64,000 nt of DNA from Rhipidocladum racemiflorum (Eukaryota > Streptophyta > Magnoliopsida > Poales > Poaceae). Within the stretch, counting starts at the first letter, position 1, and the number at the start of each line of letters is the position of its first letter. Position numbers and translations under genes: made by a program. Below, piece by piece: positions 33,149 through 44,600 of this stretch. The stretch spans positions 21,691,374 to 21,755,373 of the forward strand of contig CM070580.1 in NCBI GenBank assembly GCA_036346355.1. The letters run 5' to 3'. Under the pieces are notes generated by a model, which saw only the letters and a program-made list of their open reading frames with translations, did not search any database and had not been told where the DNA came from.

Positions 33149-33913
33149 GTGGCGTTCATACACGGTGGCTCCGCCACCTACTCATCGAACTCGCAGTACA
33201 AGCGAGATCTGAGGCAGGTGTGCGCCACAACGTCATCCTCCGGGGCGAGCCGGCCGTTGAAGTGGTCGGAGCAGCCGATCACTTTCAGCCGGGCCGACCA
33301 CCCGGAGAACACCTCCGGCCCTGGCCATCTCCCGATCGTGGTGTCCCCCACGGTCCGCAATGCGAAGCTGGGGCGGGTCCTGGTTGATGGAGGCAGTGCT
33401 ATCAACCTGCTATCCGTTGGAGCGTACCAGGCGCTCCAAATCCCGTACGAGGAACTGCGTCCGGCCCCGCTGTTTTACGGAGTTGCCCCCGGGGTGGGCC
33501 TCTTACCCCTGGGGCAAGTCCGGTTGCCGGTTACGTTCGGAAGTTCGGAGAACTTCCGGACAGAGCTGGTGGATTTTGAGGTCGCTGATTTCGACCTCCC
33601 CTACAATGCCTTGCTCGGCCGCCCGGCCCTGGTCAAGTTCATGGCAGTGGCCCATTACGCCTACATGCTAGTGAAAATCCCAGGGCCTGGAGGTCCAATT
33701 ACGGTGAAGGTGGATAGACTGGAAGCCCTGCGCCGCCAGCAAACAGGATCTGGCCGGCACCACCTCGCCGCACGCGACAAGGACGACAACCCGGCCTCCC
33801 CTCGGCCAAGACCCGCGCTCCGCCTGCACCCTTGGGTGAGGCAAAGCGGTCCCCGTGGGCGAGATGGCTCGGGCAAGGTCGTTAAGATTGGCACCGACCT
33901 CGGTGCCAAATAG
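33149..33913 (+). pseudogene. Aspartic protease domain of gypsy element 1 pol
   Basis: An open frame of about 250 codons contains RVLVDGGSAINLLS, the retropepsin active-site loop in the DGGS form common in plant gypsy elements. It is followed by GQVRLPVTFG, TELVDFEVADFDLPYNALLG and RPALVKF, the downstream flap and ILG-type segment. It would cut the gag-pol polyprotein. The frame ends in TAG just before RT instead of reading through, so it is separated from RT by a frameshift or stop. Confidence 0.85.
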
Positions 33914-33973
33914 GAAGACGCTCGTCACCTTCCTCCGGTCTAACCTGGATGTGTTCGCCGGGAACCTTCGTAA

Positions 33974-34944
33974 ATGACCGGGTCCCCAGGAGGTGATCGA
34001 GCACCGATTAACAACGCTCCTGGAGCGCACCGGTTCGGCAAAGATCCGCGGCGCGCCGAGCGACAGGATGCCATTCGGGATGAAGTGGAAAAACTTTTGT
34101 CTGCTAAGATCGTGCGGGAGGCCACTTACCCGGAGTGGCTGGCCAACCCCGTGCTTGTAAAGAAGTCCAACGGGAGGTGGCGAATGTGCGTCGACTTTAC
34201 TGACCTCAACAAAGCCTGCCCCAAGGACCCGTACCCCCTGCCGCGGATAGACATCGTCGTCGATTCCACGGCGGGGTGCGAAGCTCTATGCTTCCTCGAC
34301 GCCTACTCCGGCTACCACCAGATCAGCATGGCGCAAGAAGATGAAGAAAAGACGGCATTTGTGACTCCCCTCGGTGTGTACTGTTATGTCAGGATGCCTT
34401 TCGGGCTGAAGAACGCTGGCGCCACCTATCAGCGGGCCATGCACATAGTGTTTCGGCCCCAAATAGGGAAGAATCTGGAAGTGTATGTCGATGACCTGGT
34501 GGTAAAAACAAAAAAGGCCGATGAGCTCGTTCAGGATCTAGAAGAGACCTTCTCTCGCCTCAGAAACTACTGTCTGAAGTTGAATCCCGAAAAGTGTGTA
34601 TTTGGTGTCTCATCCGAAAGTCGCTCGGTTTCCTGGTCTCCAGCCGTGGAATCGAAGTCAATCCGGAAAAGATAGAAGCGATCGAGCGGATGCAGCCGCC
34701 TACCCGGCTCAAGCAACTGCAATGCTTGACTGGCCGGCTAGCCTCCCTGGGCCGGTTCATATCCCGGCTCGGGGAAAAAAGTCTGCCGCTGTTCAAGCTA
34801 TTGAAGAAGACCAACTCATTTGAATGGACCTCAGAAGCCCAGCGAGCATTTGAAGATCTGAAGAAGTACCTCTCTTCCCCCAGTCTTTGGTCGCCCGATC
34901 CGGCGAGCCGTTACTGCTGTATGTGGCGGCTAGCCCTTCTGTAG
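33974..34944 (+). pseudogene. Reverse transcriptase of gypsy element 1 (one frameshift)
   Basis: Conserved RT blocks are in order: KLLSAKIVREATYPEWLANP, RMCVDFTDLNKACPKDPYPL, FLDAYSGYHQI, FVTPLGVYCYVRMPFGLKNA, and the catalytic YVDDLVVK (near 34483), followed by LNPEKCVFGV. The frame then shifts near 34610, where one base seems missing, and continues as KSLGFLVSSRGIEVNPEKIE and LTGRLASLGRFIS. It copies element RNA to DNA. All catalytic Asp residues are kept, so only the indel argues against activity. Confidence 0.92.
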
Positions 34945-35760
34945 TGAGCGCGGCGCTGGTGGCGGAACGGGAAGGTGTCCAACGGCCGGTCTACTACATC
35001 AGCAAAATGCTACACGACGCAGAAACAAGGTACCCTCAGGCTCAGAAGATGGTCTATGCTGTGGTGGTAGCATCGAGAAAGTTGCGGCACTATTTTCAAG
35101 GGAGGGAGATCACAGTGGTCTCCTCATATCCTTTGCGTGAAATCCTCCACAACCGAGAAGCAGAGGGCCGCATCGCAAAGTGGTCCGTCGAGCTGGGGGA
35201 GTTCGGTGTCAAGTTCGCTCCTCGTACTGCGATAAAGAGTCAAAGGCTGGCGGACTTCGTCGTCGAGTGGACTCCAGCCGAGCCCGAAGCCGATGAGGTC
35301 CCCGCGTCCTCCCCCTGGACGCTCTTCTTCGACGGGTCCTTCAGGCTTGAAGGCGCGGGGGCTGGGGTTCTTCTGGTCTCTCCGACCGGGACCTCCTCAA
35401 ATGCGTGGTCGCCCTCGACTTCAAGGCCACTAACAACGTCGCCGAGTATGAGGGCTTGCCGGGCCGGGTCGCGTCGCCGCAGCCGTCGGCCCGGCCTCGC
35501 AGTAAAGGGCGACTCCTGGCTGGTCGCCAATCGTGCAAGGAAAGATTTCTCTGTCCGACCCGTCATGGCGGCGTACTGGCGGAGGTCGAAGTTGGAAAGG
35601 CATTTCAAGGGTTGGGGTATACTCACATCCCCGACGCGACAACCATCTGGCAGACGAGCTCGCCCGGCTCGCCTCAACCAGATCTCTGTGCTGGTCGGGT
35701 CTTTGAAGAAAGGCTTCCACGACCGCCCATCGCAGCCCCATTTCGACGGGGGCGGTGGTG
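34887..35760 (+). pseudogene. RNase H and second (archaeal-type) RNase H domain of gypsy element 1
   Basis: The first part has EPLLLYVAASPSVVSAALV, RPVYYISKMLHDAETRYP and KLRHYFQGREITVV, the gypsy RNase H. The second has PWTLFFDGSFRLEGAGAGVL, then in shifted frames VALDFKATNNVAEYEG and KGDSWLVANRARKDFS, ending near LADELARLAS-like sequence. This is the extra RNase H-like domain of Tat/Ogre/Athila-type elements. At least two frame changes lie between 35390 and 35600. Confidence 0.8.
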
Positions 35761-35859
35761 ATGCCACTTCAGCCCTCGCCCTTGGAGGAAAGTGGTTCCG
35801 CGGAAACGCTGGCCAGCGGAGTACCCTGACGGCCACCTCGTGGTCACCGTGGCTTGACC

Positions 35860-37084
35860 GGGAAGGCACATGGATGGATCCGATCCTGGCCTACCTGAGG
35901 GATCAAGAATGCCCCGACGATGATGCGTCAGCAGAGAAGGTAGCACGAAAGGCCAAGTGCTATACCCTGGTGGGCGGGGATCTATACCGCCGGGGTAGGA
36001 ACGGAATTCTTCTGAAGTGCATCACTCGGGAAGAGGGGAGCAGTTTGCTCTCTGATATCCACGGAGGCGTGTGCGGGAGCCATATGTCCGGACGAACGAT
36101 GGCGGAAAGGCTTTCCGTCAAGGGTTCTATTGGCCAACCGCCCTCCAGGATGCTTGCGAGCTGGTGAGGAGATGCGAAGCGTGCCAGTTCCATGCCAAGC
36201 AGATCCACCAACCAGCCCAAGCCCTGCAAACTATCCCGCTCTCTTGGCCCTTCGCGGTCTGGGGGCTGGATATCCTGGGCCCGTTCCCGCGGGCCACAGG
36301 GGGCTACACCCACTTGTTTGTCGCCGTCGACAAGTTCACCAATTGGGTGGAAGCCGAGGCAGTGAGATCCATCACCGCCGCAGCTGCAGTCAAGTTCATA
36401 CAAGGGATTTTCGCCCGCTTTGGAGTCGCCAACCGCATTATCACCGACAACGGCGCCACGATTCACCGGTAGCGACTTTCTTGGGTTTCTGTGAAGAGAT
36501 GGGCACCAAAGTCTGCTTTGCCTCGGTCGCCCACCCCAAGAGCAACGGCCAGGTCGAGCGGGCCAACGCGCTGGTATTAAAGGGCCTCAAGACCCGGGCG
36601 TTCGACCGACTCCACAAGCGTGGCGCCCGGTGGACCGAAGAACTCCCGGCTGTGTTGTGGTCACTTCGGACCACTCCTAGCCGGGCTCTGGAAACTCCTT
36701 TCTTCCTGGTCTACTGGCGCAGGTCGTTTCTCCCTTCGAATTGGAGCTGGATCACCCGCGTCGCGGCATTCACGTAAGAGGAGCAAGAGGGTCTGGCGCC
36801 GGACGACGCCAACCTCCTGGAAGAGGCGCGAGATCGAGCCGCTGCGCGCCGCAAGATACCAACAAAGTCTCAGCGGTACCACGCCTCCGGTCGATGAGAG
36901 AACGCCGGCGTGGGCGACCTGGTCTTGCGAAGAATCGATCGCATGCCGTCGCATAAATCTGTCTCCCAGTGGGAGGGACCCTTCAAAGTGGTCTCGCCTC
37001 GTCCCATGCGGTCGGTGGCCATCAAGATGGTGAAGAGCTAACAAACTCCCAGAATATAGAAAATCTGCGCAAGTTCTACCCCTG
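35860..37084 (+). pseudogene. Integrase of gypsy element 1 (frameshifted)
   Basis: An N-terminal HHCC zinc finger (GGVCGSH, then RRCEACQF) is followed by the catalytic core: WGLDILGPFPRATGGY, RIITDNGA and SNGQVERANALVLKGLK, giving the D,D(35)E residues. The C-terminal part (QWEGPFKVVSP and ENLRKFYP before a stop near 37084) is in shifted frames. It inserts element DNA into the chromosome. Frame changes occur near 36080, 36470, 36720 and 36790-37040. Confidence 0.85.
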
Positions 37085-37711
37085 ATCGGTTGTAAGTCCT
37101 AGGGTCCGTCCCCCGACCGGCCGGAGAATGTTTTCCTCTCCGCCGTGGGTCGGGGGAGACCTTGTGTTTAAAATTAAATATTCACTTTCTTTATCTGAAG
37201 CTTTTGTTCTTTCTGCCCTCTCTTCGGTCTTTTGCCCACTGCTGGGCAGCGCCAAGGCACTCGCCCCTGGTGCCCTGCCGCCTTGCAAATACCTGAGTAA
37301 AGACGGAATCGCTAAGTGAGAGCGGCGTGCAAGCTGGGCGGTTGGGCGGTAGTTCAAAGACCCCGGCTGCAGCCATGACACTCCGGGTGTCCCCGTGGGG
37401 GTCGGCGCCTCGAACACCGTTGCCAAAAGCCCAAGGTCCTGCCACGACTCACTAAGTGCTTGTTCCCTAGAGGCTACCTGGGAGGCAAAATTTTGCTAAG
37501 GCGAGAGGTTTGAGGGCCGAGGTCCCGCGGCGCAAGACTTTAAGTCTTTAAGTGATTATGTGCTCGTTCGTGTGGAACCAGAAAAAATTACGGCAAAAGC
37601 TTGTCTTGAGGCAACTTAGCAGGGAGTTTACATTACTATTTCATTCGAAATGGCAGTTGCCTAAAGTTTTGCAGGCAAAGTCACCACCAATAAAAAAAAA
37701 GAGAAGAAAAG
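37085..37711. other. Non-coding spacer between pol and antisense gene
   Basis: The frames on either strand have no recognised domain. The Pro/Gly-rich frames seen here overlap each other. It probably contains the 3' untranslated part of both the sense gag-pol RNA and the antisense RNA. Confidence 0.5.
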
Positions 37712-40264
37712 CTACTGAGGGGGCGCCGGAGGGTCCTCCGGGTCATCTGCCGCCTCCTCGGCTGCCGCCGCATCTTCAGCATGAGGGGCCACGTCCAGCA
37801 CCATGGCCACGTCCTCTGCCACCGCCTCCATCTGAGGATTCTCCATCGCTAGCTGGGCGGCAACCTGCTCGGAGGCTTCGTGAACTCGCTCCTCCGCCGC
37901 GCCCGATCGCCCTCTAGCCCTTGGACAAAGAACCTGGATTGAAGTTGGCGCCACGATCGGGCGCAGAAGCCGCGACGTACTTTGCCGTGGGCCGCAGAAT
38001 CGCGCGCTTCCTCTGGGCGGACCGAGCGGAAAGGGCGGCAGGCAGGCGCGTGAGGAAGACCGCGATGCAGCGAGAGGCAAAAGGCGTAATGCCGTGGCCT
38101 CTCCTCCGCGGGCCCGGTTGCTCCGGCCCAAAGGAGCAAGGCAGCCACCGTCCGATCGGCGTGGCGCAAAGATCTGCAGTTGTCTCCACCTCCGACCGAG
38201 CCCGGTCAGCCTCTTCTCCGCCTCCAACATGGAGAGAGACGCTGGGCCATGGGCCGGTGCTTTGCTCTCGCCGCTCGCTTCCCTCCGCAGCTGCAGCCTC
38301 CACTTCGCCCGATCGTGCAGGTCCGCCACCTCCTTGCGAGGCGGTTGATTTTCGGCTCCGCCTCCGTCAACCGCTCCTCGCTCGTCACCAGGCGATTGCT
38401 CGTGGCCGAGTAGAGCTCGCCGAGGGCCGCCAGAATGCCAAGATCCGCCGAGGGAACGGAGGCGGTGGGAAGTTCAGGGGTAGGGACGGGGCCGAACGGG
38501 CCTTGGTCCTGACCGACGGCCGCAGCAGCGGCTACCTGAGATTCGTCCGCCGGCCCCTGACCGTCCTGGGGCTCGGCGACCCCGGCTGGCGCAGCCCTGA
38601 CAGCCGCGGCACCTTGGCCGTCCCCGGCGCGAGCAGCGGGGGTACCCGGAGCAGGAACCCTGGACAAAAGAGGAAATAACGGTAAGGATTAATCTTAACG
38701 AAAATTTTTATTGTATTTGCATCTTCAGGTGAGTACCTGGGCGCTGGCCTTGGGAAGCGGGGCACGCTCGGAACGAGGACCAGCCCCCCGCGGGGAGGCG
38801 GGGGCGGATCCGCCGCAGCCAACGGAGGCGGAGGTAGACCTGCCATCGCCGGGCGGCGGAGGCGAGGCGAGCTAGACCGCCATCGCCTGGCGGCGAAGAC
38901 GGAGACCGAGGAAGGACCACCGCTGCTGGTGGCGGTGGCGGCACAAAAGGTATTGGCGGCGGAGGGTCCAACGTCGCGCCGCCAGCAGGGGCGAGGGTGG
39001 ACGACCCCCCGCCAGTCGACGAGCCCCCCGCCATCACGGAGGAACTCACGCCGCCGCAATCAAGAAGCCCCCGCGGTCGACGTGGAAGCCCCCGCGGTCG
39101 ACGTGGAAGCCCCCGCCCCGGCCGGGCCCAGGAGGCGGGGTCTCTGGGAAGGATGGGCGGAGCCGTCGTCGTCGTCCGGACGCCTGCGCCTCGCTCGGTC
39201 GCCCCTCCCCTGACCGCCTGCGGGAGGAGGATCCCGGATCGTTAAGGGCGCCTGGCGTGTCACGACGGGCGAGCCCATGGCGTCCATCGAGGGCAGGGCG
39301 CGGATTATTGCCGCGCGCTCCCCGGGGGACAGCCGGCAAAGTGGGACCGCGCCCGCCGGAAACGGCGGGACGGGGCCGGATAGGCCCAGTTGCAGCATCC
39401 ACCGGTCGATCACGCTATCGACCAAATTCTTGCCGCGGCACGAGAAGGAAAAGAAATTGCAGGAGGAAAGAAACGCTGTAAGAATCAGGTTTTGCCAGAA
39501 GAGAAACAGAAGTAGCAAGGAATGACGCAGAGCGGAGCAGGTTACCTCCGGGGATACTCTGGGTCCCATCGCCCACGCCCATGTACTGCCAGGCTGGGCG
39601 GACGCGGTGGCGCAGGGGGCACAGCCTCCGGGTAATAAAATCCCGGATCACCATGGCTCCCGTCAGGCCCGCCGTCCGCAACTGGTCGACGCGAGCCAGC
39701 ATCGCCTGGAGCTCGGGCGCATCGCTCACTGGAGCCCCCCAGTTGGGGTTGCTGACCGCCGGGCCGGGCGGAAGCTCCAGCACTTCAATGCCGCTGTCGT
39801 CCTCGACGTCTGACCACTGCGCGCCAGTCCCTCCAGTTGGACCGGCAGTCCAATGGGATATAGCGCGCAACGCTCCCGTCGCGGAGCCGCAGGTGACAGC
39901 TCCCGGAAACCGGCGGAGTACCGCCCGCGGCGCGAAGGGTGTAGAAGAAGCGAAAAAGAAGAAGGTTGGGCAGCACTCCCACGAACATCTCGCAGAAGTG
40001 AGCAAAGGCAGAAAGGAGGATAACAGAGTTGGGAGGAAGGTGAATGTGATGAATGGCGTAGAAGTTGAGAACAGAAAGATAAAAGTCAGAAACCGGCGGT
40101 AGTAGGCCGGCAAGGAGCTGCCACCCGAAGAAAATCACTTCCCCAGGCCGACAGTGGGGCTCGACAGTCCCGGCGCGGAGGCGAAGGGTGCCCCCGGTGA
40201 TGTTCTGGGAGAACCTAGCGGCCCTCTCCTCCTCAATGATCGAAGAAGGAAGCAACGGAGCCAT
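37712..40264 (-). pseudogene. Antisense accessory gene of gypsy element 1, PF04195-like N-terminal domain
   Basis: On the strand opposite to gag-pol, ATG at 40264 opens MAPLLPSSIIEEERAARFSQ, then GEVIFFGWQLLAGLLPPVSD, LSAFAHFCEMFVGVLPNLLL and GSCHLRLRDGSVARYIPLDC. After a frame change near 39830 it continues LQAMLARVDQLRTAGLTGAM and RRLCPLRHRVRPAWQYMG. This matches the plant family called putative gypsy-type transposon (PF04195). A candidate GT donor near 39543 precedes NLVDSVIDRWMLQLG. A Pro-rich linker and an Ala/Glu/Arg-rich, coiled-coil-like tail (SNRLVTSEERLTEAE; HEASEQVAAQLAME) run to a stop at 37712. The function of this family is unknown. Several frame breaks are present. Confidence 0.75.
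39055..39115. repeat. Short tandem repeat in the antisense gene
   Basis: About three copies of the 21-mer built on cccccgcggtcgacgtggaa encode repeated Ala-Ser-Thr-Gly motifs on the minus strand. Confidence 0.7.
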
Positions 40265-40385
40265 CGGGAGGATAGGGATTTCGAAGCGCAACCGCAAAGG
40301 GGATGAAGCGAGGAAGCCTGAAACGTCGGAAAGAGGTGGAGTGCAGAGAGTTGAAAGGGGGAAGAACTACTCCCCCTTCGATCGG

Positions 40386-40394
40386 CCTTTTATA
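40386..40394 (-). promoter_or_regulatory. TATA box for the antisense gene of element 1
   Basis: The minus strand reads tataaaagg here, about 125 bp upstream of the antisense ATG at 40264 and about 290 bp inside the 3' LTR boundary. The spacing gives a leader of about 95 bases. It would let the accessory gene be transcribed from its own promoter rather than from the LTR. Confidence 0.55.
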
Positions 40395-40684
40395 AGGCCG
40401 CGGAAGGCGAACCGGCGGGAAAACCGAAAAGGCGCGGCGATTCGAAAAAGAGGAAGTTTAAGAGCCTCATAAATGGGGCGCATCCCAAGGAACGTGCGGC
40501 GGTTACAAGGAGGAAGTAACCGCGCAAACCGCTCGGGAATCGGAGAAGCCGGAAGATCTTTTTTGCAAGGCGCGCGGACCTTTGAAGGGTCCCACCCAGG
40601 AGCCGGAGCAGTTCTCAAGCCGCCAATTAAAGAAGAAGAAGAGTAGAAGACCAAAAAGCGCTCCTAGGTGGGCCCGGAGGCTAC

Positions 40685-41537
40685 TGTCGGCGTATTCAAC
40701 ACCAAGGTACCCGCTCCCCCGCGCTAAAAAAGGAATCAAGTGGCAGCCAGGGCGTGTTTGGGCCCACTACCACGGCAAGAGAAAAACCCATACGGTGGTC
40801 GCCCAGCGGACACGTGGCGTCTGAGCCAGGCGGCTGGCGACCAAAGAAGGTGGTCGCCCGGACACGTGGCGTCTGAGCCAGGCGGTGGCGACCAAAGAAG
40901 GTGGTCGCCCAATGACACGTGGCGTCTGAGCCAGGCCGGGCGCACCATCCCAGGATAGTCCTGTCGAGATCAGGGACATTAAATGCGAATCGTGCGCATT
41001 GAATGTGGAAGCATGGAAGTTGCAGCGTGGCGGCGCACCTTCCCTAGGCGCATCATGGCTTTGGGAGACGTCAAGACTGCACCACACCCCGTGACGAACA
41101 GGCGGCGTTAGTGGACATGGGGCCCAAGGCGGGATTGTGACAGATGCGCAGACATTAATGTGACTTAAGAATAGTGACGGCGCATTAAATACGCCCGTGC
41201 AAAGGCAATGATGATGGTCGGCGAAGTAAGCCTCCCATGCGCCCCGTCGGCACCGAGTATAAAAGGAGCCTGGTGCATGGGAGAGGGGTTCGAAGATCAG
41301 AAGATTTCCATCCTCTCTAGCAAGAGCGCAAGCAATACCAAGAAAGGCAGGACTAGGGCTATTACTCTTCGGAGGGCCTGAACCTGGGTAAAAACTTTTT
41401 GCGTCCTCCCGTTAGCCTGAGCCTCCCGGTGTCCCGATCGTCACCGTCTTCCCTTCCGAGGCGATTGCCCCGAAAGCCCCCCGTCGGAACCTCATAAGCA
41501 CCCGTCTCGGAGGTGCCTGTTGGCTACTACGCCGACA
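40685..41537 (+). repeat. 3' LTR of gypsy element 1
   Basis: 853 bp, TG...CA. TATA box at about 41258. It differs from the 5' LTR mainly by having three rather than four tandem U3 units. All three units keep a perfect CACGTGGC (40811-40818, 40863-40870, 40916-40923). A purine-rich tract (aggtgggcccggagg) precedes it as polypurine tract. Confidence 0.92.
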
Positions 41538-41542
41538 CCCAA

Positions 41543-41655
41543 TTTCATAGATGATCTCTTCTCGAACCTTTTACCTGTTCATGAACTAGTTGAACACATT
41601 AGATTCTTGAATCGTTTGTCATTAATCACCCAAAACACTTTTAGGGGGCCTAGAT
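41543..41655 (+). mobile_element. Right end of the unclassified grass repeat
   Basis: This continues 28991-30505 after the gypsy element 1 insertion: tttcatagatgatctcttct onward to ttgtcattaatcacccaaaa and gggggcctagatgcact. The last words are the right-end signature I associate with the left-end signature cctagagggggggtgaat. Confidence 0.5.
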
Positions 41656-44600
41656 GCACTATCAGCCTCAGGTTCCAAGGACAGCGGTAAGGGACATAAA
41701 CATTGTTCCAAATAGTCCACAAGAAACTCCTGTGGACAGAATTCGCATTATCACTAATGCAATCCTAAGTCAACCCACGGATGGAGATAGTATGACTCTT
41801 ATAAGATATTTGGCTGCTCACCTGTAAAAAGCTGCTGCAGGTGTGCAGAGTAAATCTCCTTCTGTGAGTACTTTGACAAATTCCCGTGCGGAATAATCAT
41901 CTTCAGGTCGACGTCAATAGAGTACTGATCGTTAACAGAGGAATATTCCACAAAGGAGAAGCACTTTTGATAGGCTTGGTCCAGGAGAAAACATTAATCG
42001 TGGTTGGTGACGACCTCGTTCTCCTAAATATACATACTAAGTTCCTAATGTGCGTTCACATTTTGGAATATATACAGGATGCAAAACCTTTTCGCTGGGG
42101 CTCAGAAATGTCGTCTGCATAAAAAATTTAAGCCAGCTCTCTGGAGAGTTTTGATGGAACTCAAAATTCATCAGAATTTCTTCAAATTTATACACCACCA
42201 TCCAGGTTGCGGGTGGCGATGAAAAGGTAATGGCTAATTATTTACCTACTGTTTTAAAAGGATCTGCAAGAACCCAGTTGTTCAATCAACCAGCGGGATC
42301 CATTTATAGTTGGAAAAATTTGTGCCATGCCATTTTAAATAATTTTAAAAACTATTGCATAAAACCTGGAAAAGAAGATGACTTACATCGTCTTCGTCAA
42401 ACCTCTGACAAAAATCTTCATCATTTTATTAAAAGGGTTGTAGAGGTCTGTAACACGATCCATAATATATCTGATGATTCTGTGATCCGTGATTTTAAGC
42501 AAGCTATACGCTACAAGCGCTTCACAGAAGACTTAAACATTAGCTCGTCGTCCACCATATCAGAGCTTTTTGATATGGAGATCGATACCCAGATGCTCAT
42601 GAAGCGATTGAATGGAACCGTATGGTCAATAAAGGCCATACGCCCCAACAGTCAGGTCTGAGGGTTTTTAAAGGTAATAAATCAAAGAAATATTCTACAC
42701 CTGAAGACCGAAAGGGTAAAAACAAGAAAAAAGGAACAAGATCTCTCAAAGAGAGGTCGTGGGCATATCAGAATAACCTGTTTATTCTAATGATAAACAA
42801 CCTTTGAGAGGAAGCCTGGTCGGACCAATGACCAGTCCAATTCTAAAGCTTCTACCTCAAGCAATGGGAATAGAAGATGTTGTCCTCTGCACAGTGCACT
42901 AGGACACAACCTGCGCAATTGCCGAACTTGGCTAAGACGCATGGAAGATTTACACTAGTAAGGGTCCCATGCTGACTTTGCCAGAAGAAAGAAGCGTAAA
43001 GATGCATATGGTAATGTGGTTATGGGATACCAAAAACCCTACCACCATGTCAATATGATTTATGGTGGATCATCTGCATACGCTTAAAAACGATAGTTCA
43101 AATCTGCATACCGAGAGGTAAACAACATTAGTTCCCGACCTGAAAAGCCAGAATTTCCGAAATGGTTGGATGTTACATTGTTTTTAACAAGGACGATTGC
43201 CCAAAAGGTATGTCTACTTCTCGAAAACTCCCCTGGGTTGTGTCTCCTGCTATCAATAATTTCAGGGTAGAAAGAATTTATTCGATGGAGGAAGTTCATT
43301 AGACTTACTTATTATTAATACCCTTGACGTGATGCAAATCCCTCATTCTAAGATCCGACTAGTAACAAATCCCTTATTCGGAATTGTTCTCGATCCTTCG
43401 GTAACTCCAATTGGGCAGATTGTGTTACCTATCATTTTTGAAGATGCCAAAAATTTTAGAACTGAGTTGATTTCATTCGAAGTTGTTGACTTTGAGTCAG
43501 CATATAACGCCATTCTGAGTAGACCTTCGTTCATTAGGTTTATGGTGGTTGTTCATCATTCCTACTAGAGTATAAAAATACCTGGTCCTAAAGGCGTGAT
43601 AAGTGTACAAGGTGATTTGAATACTGCATTAAACTATGATAGAAAATTACTTAAAATTATCGATCAACTACCATTGAGAGATACTAATGGTATAGGAAAG
43701 CCTTGTAAAGGCGAAAAATATCTCAAGACAGAGAAGCTAAAGGCCAATCGTCAGCCAAATGAGCAAGTCAAGCTCATCCCCATCGATCTTGTTGACCAGT
43801 CTAAAACTTTTTGGATAGGATCAAGTATGGATGCCAAATAGGAAGACGCGCTCATTGCCTTCTTGCGGGCTAACGCAGATGTGTTTGCGTGGAAACCATC
43901 CGACATGCCTGGAGTCCCACGGGAGGTAATCGAGTATAGGTTAGCTATTCGGCCTTATGTACGACTAGTGAAGCAGAAGCTACTGTGATTCACTCTTGAT
44001 CGGCAAGAAGCCATCCGACAATAGTTGAATAAACTCTTAGAGACTGGTTTCATTCATGAAGTTTGTCATCCATATTGGCTCGTGGATTTGGTTATGTTCA
44101 AGAAGGCAAATAGTAAGTAGCGAATGTGCATCGATTTCACTAGCCTTAATACTGCTTGTCCAAAAAATGACTTTCCTTTGCCCCAAATAGACCAGTTGGT
44201 CGACTCAATAGCGGGTAGTGAAATGATGAGTTTCCTGGATGTTTACTCAGGTTATCATCAAATAAGTATGGTAAGAGAGAATGAAGAGAAGACTTCCTTT
44301 ATAACCCTTTTGGATCTACTGTTACCAGAAGATGCCATTTGAGCTAAAAAAATGCTGGAACCACGTACTAGCACCTCATACAGAAAGCTTTCATAAGCCA
44401 AATAGGAAAGAACCTAGAAGCTTATGTAGATGATCTCGTTGTAAAGAGCAAGAAAAACTCTAACCATTTATCTGATTTGGTTGAAATATTCTGTAACTTG
44501 AAAGAACATGGAATAAAGTTGAATCCCAAAAAGTGTACTTTCAAAGTTTCTTCTAGCAAATTGCTAGGATTCCTTATTTGTTCACGCGAAATTGAAGCTA

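Larger units (their letters stand above)
30511..41537 (+). mobile_element. Gypsy (Tat-like) LTR retrotransposon 1, complete insertion with CCCAA duplication
   Basis: It has two LTRs starting TGTCGGCGTA and ending tacgccgaca, and a perfect 5-bp TSD CCCAA at 30506-30510 and 41538-41542. Internal order is PBS, gag, protease, RT, RNase H, a second RNase H-like domain, integrase, a 0.6-kb spacer, a long antisense coding region, and 3' LTR. A second RNase H between RNase H and integrase, plus extra sequence after integrase, are marks of the Tat/Ogre group. LTRs are very similar apart from repeat copy number, so the insertion is young, yet gag-pol is cut by several single-base indels. Confidence 0.9.
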
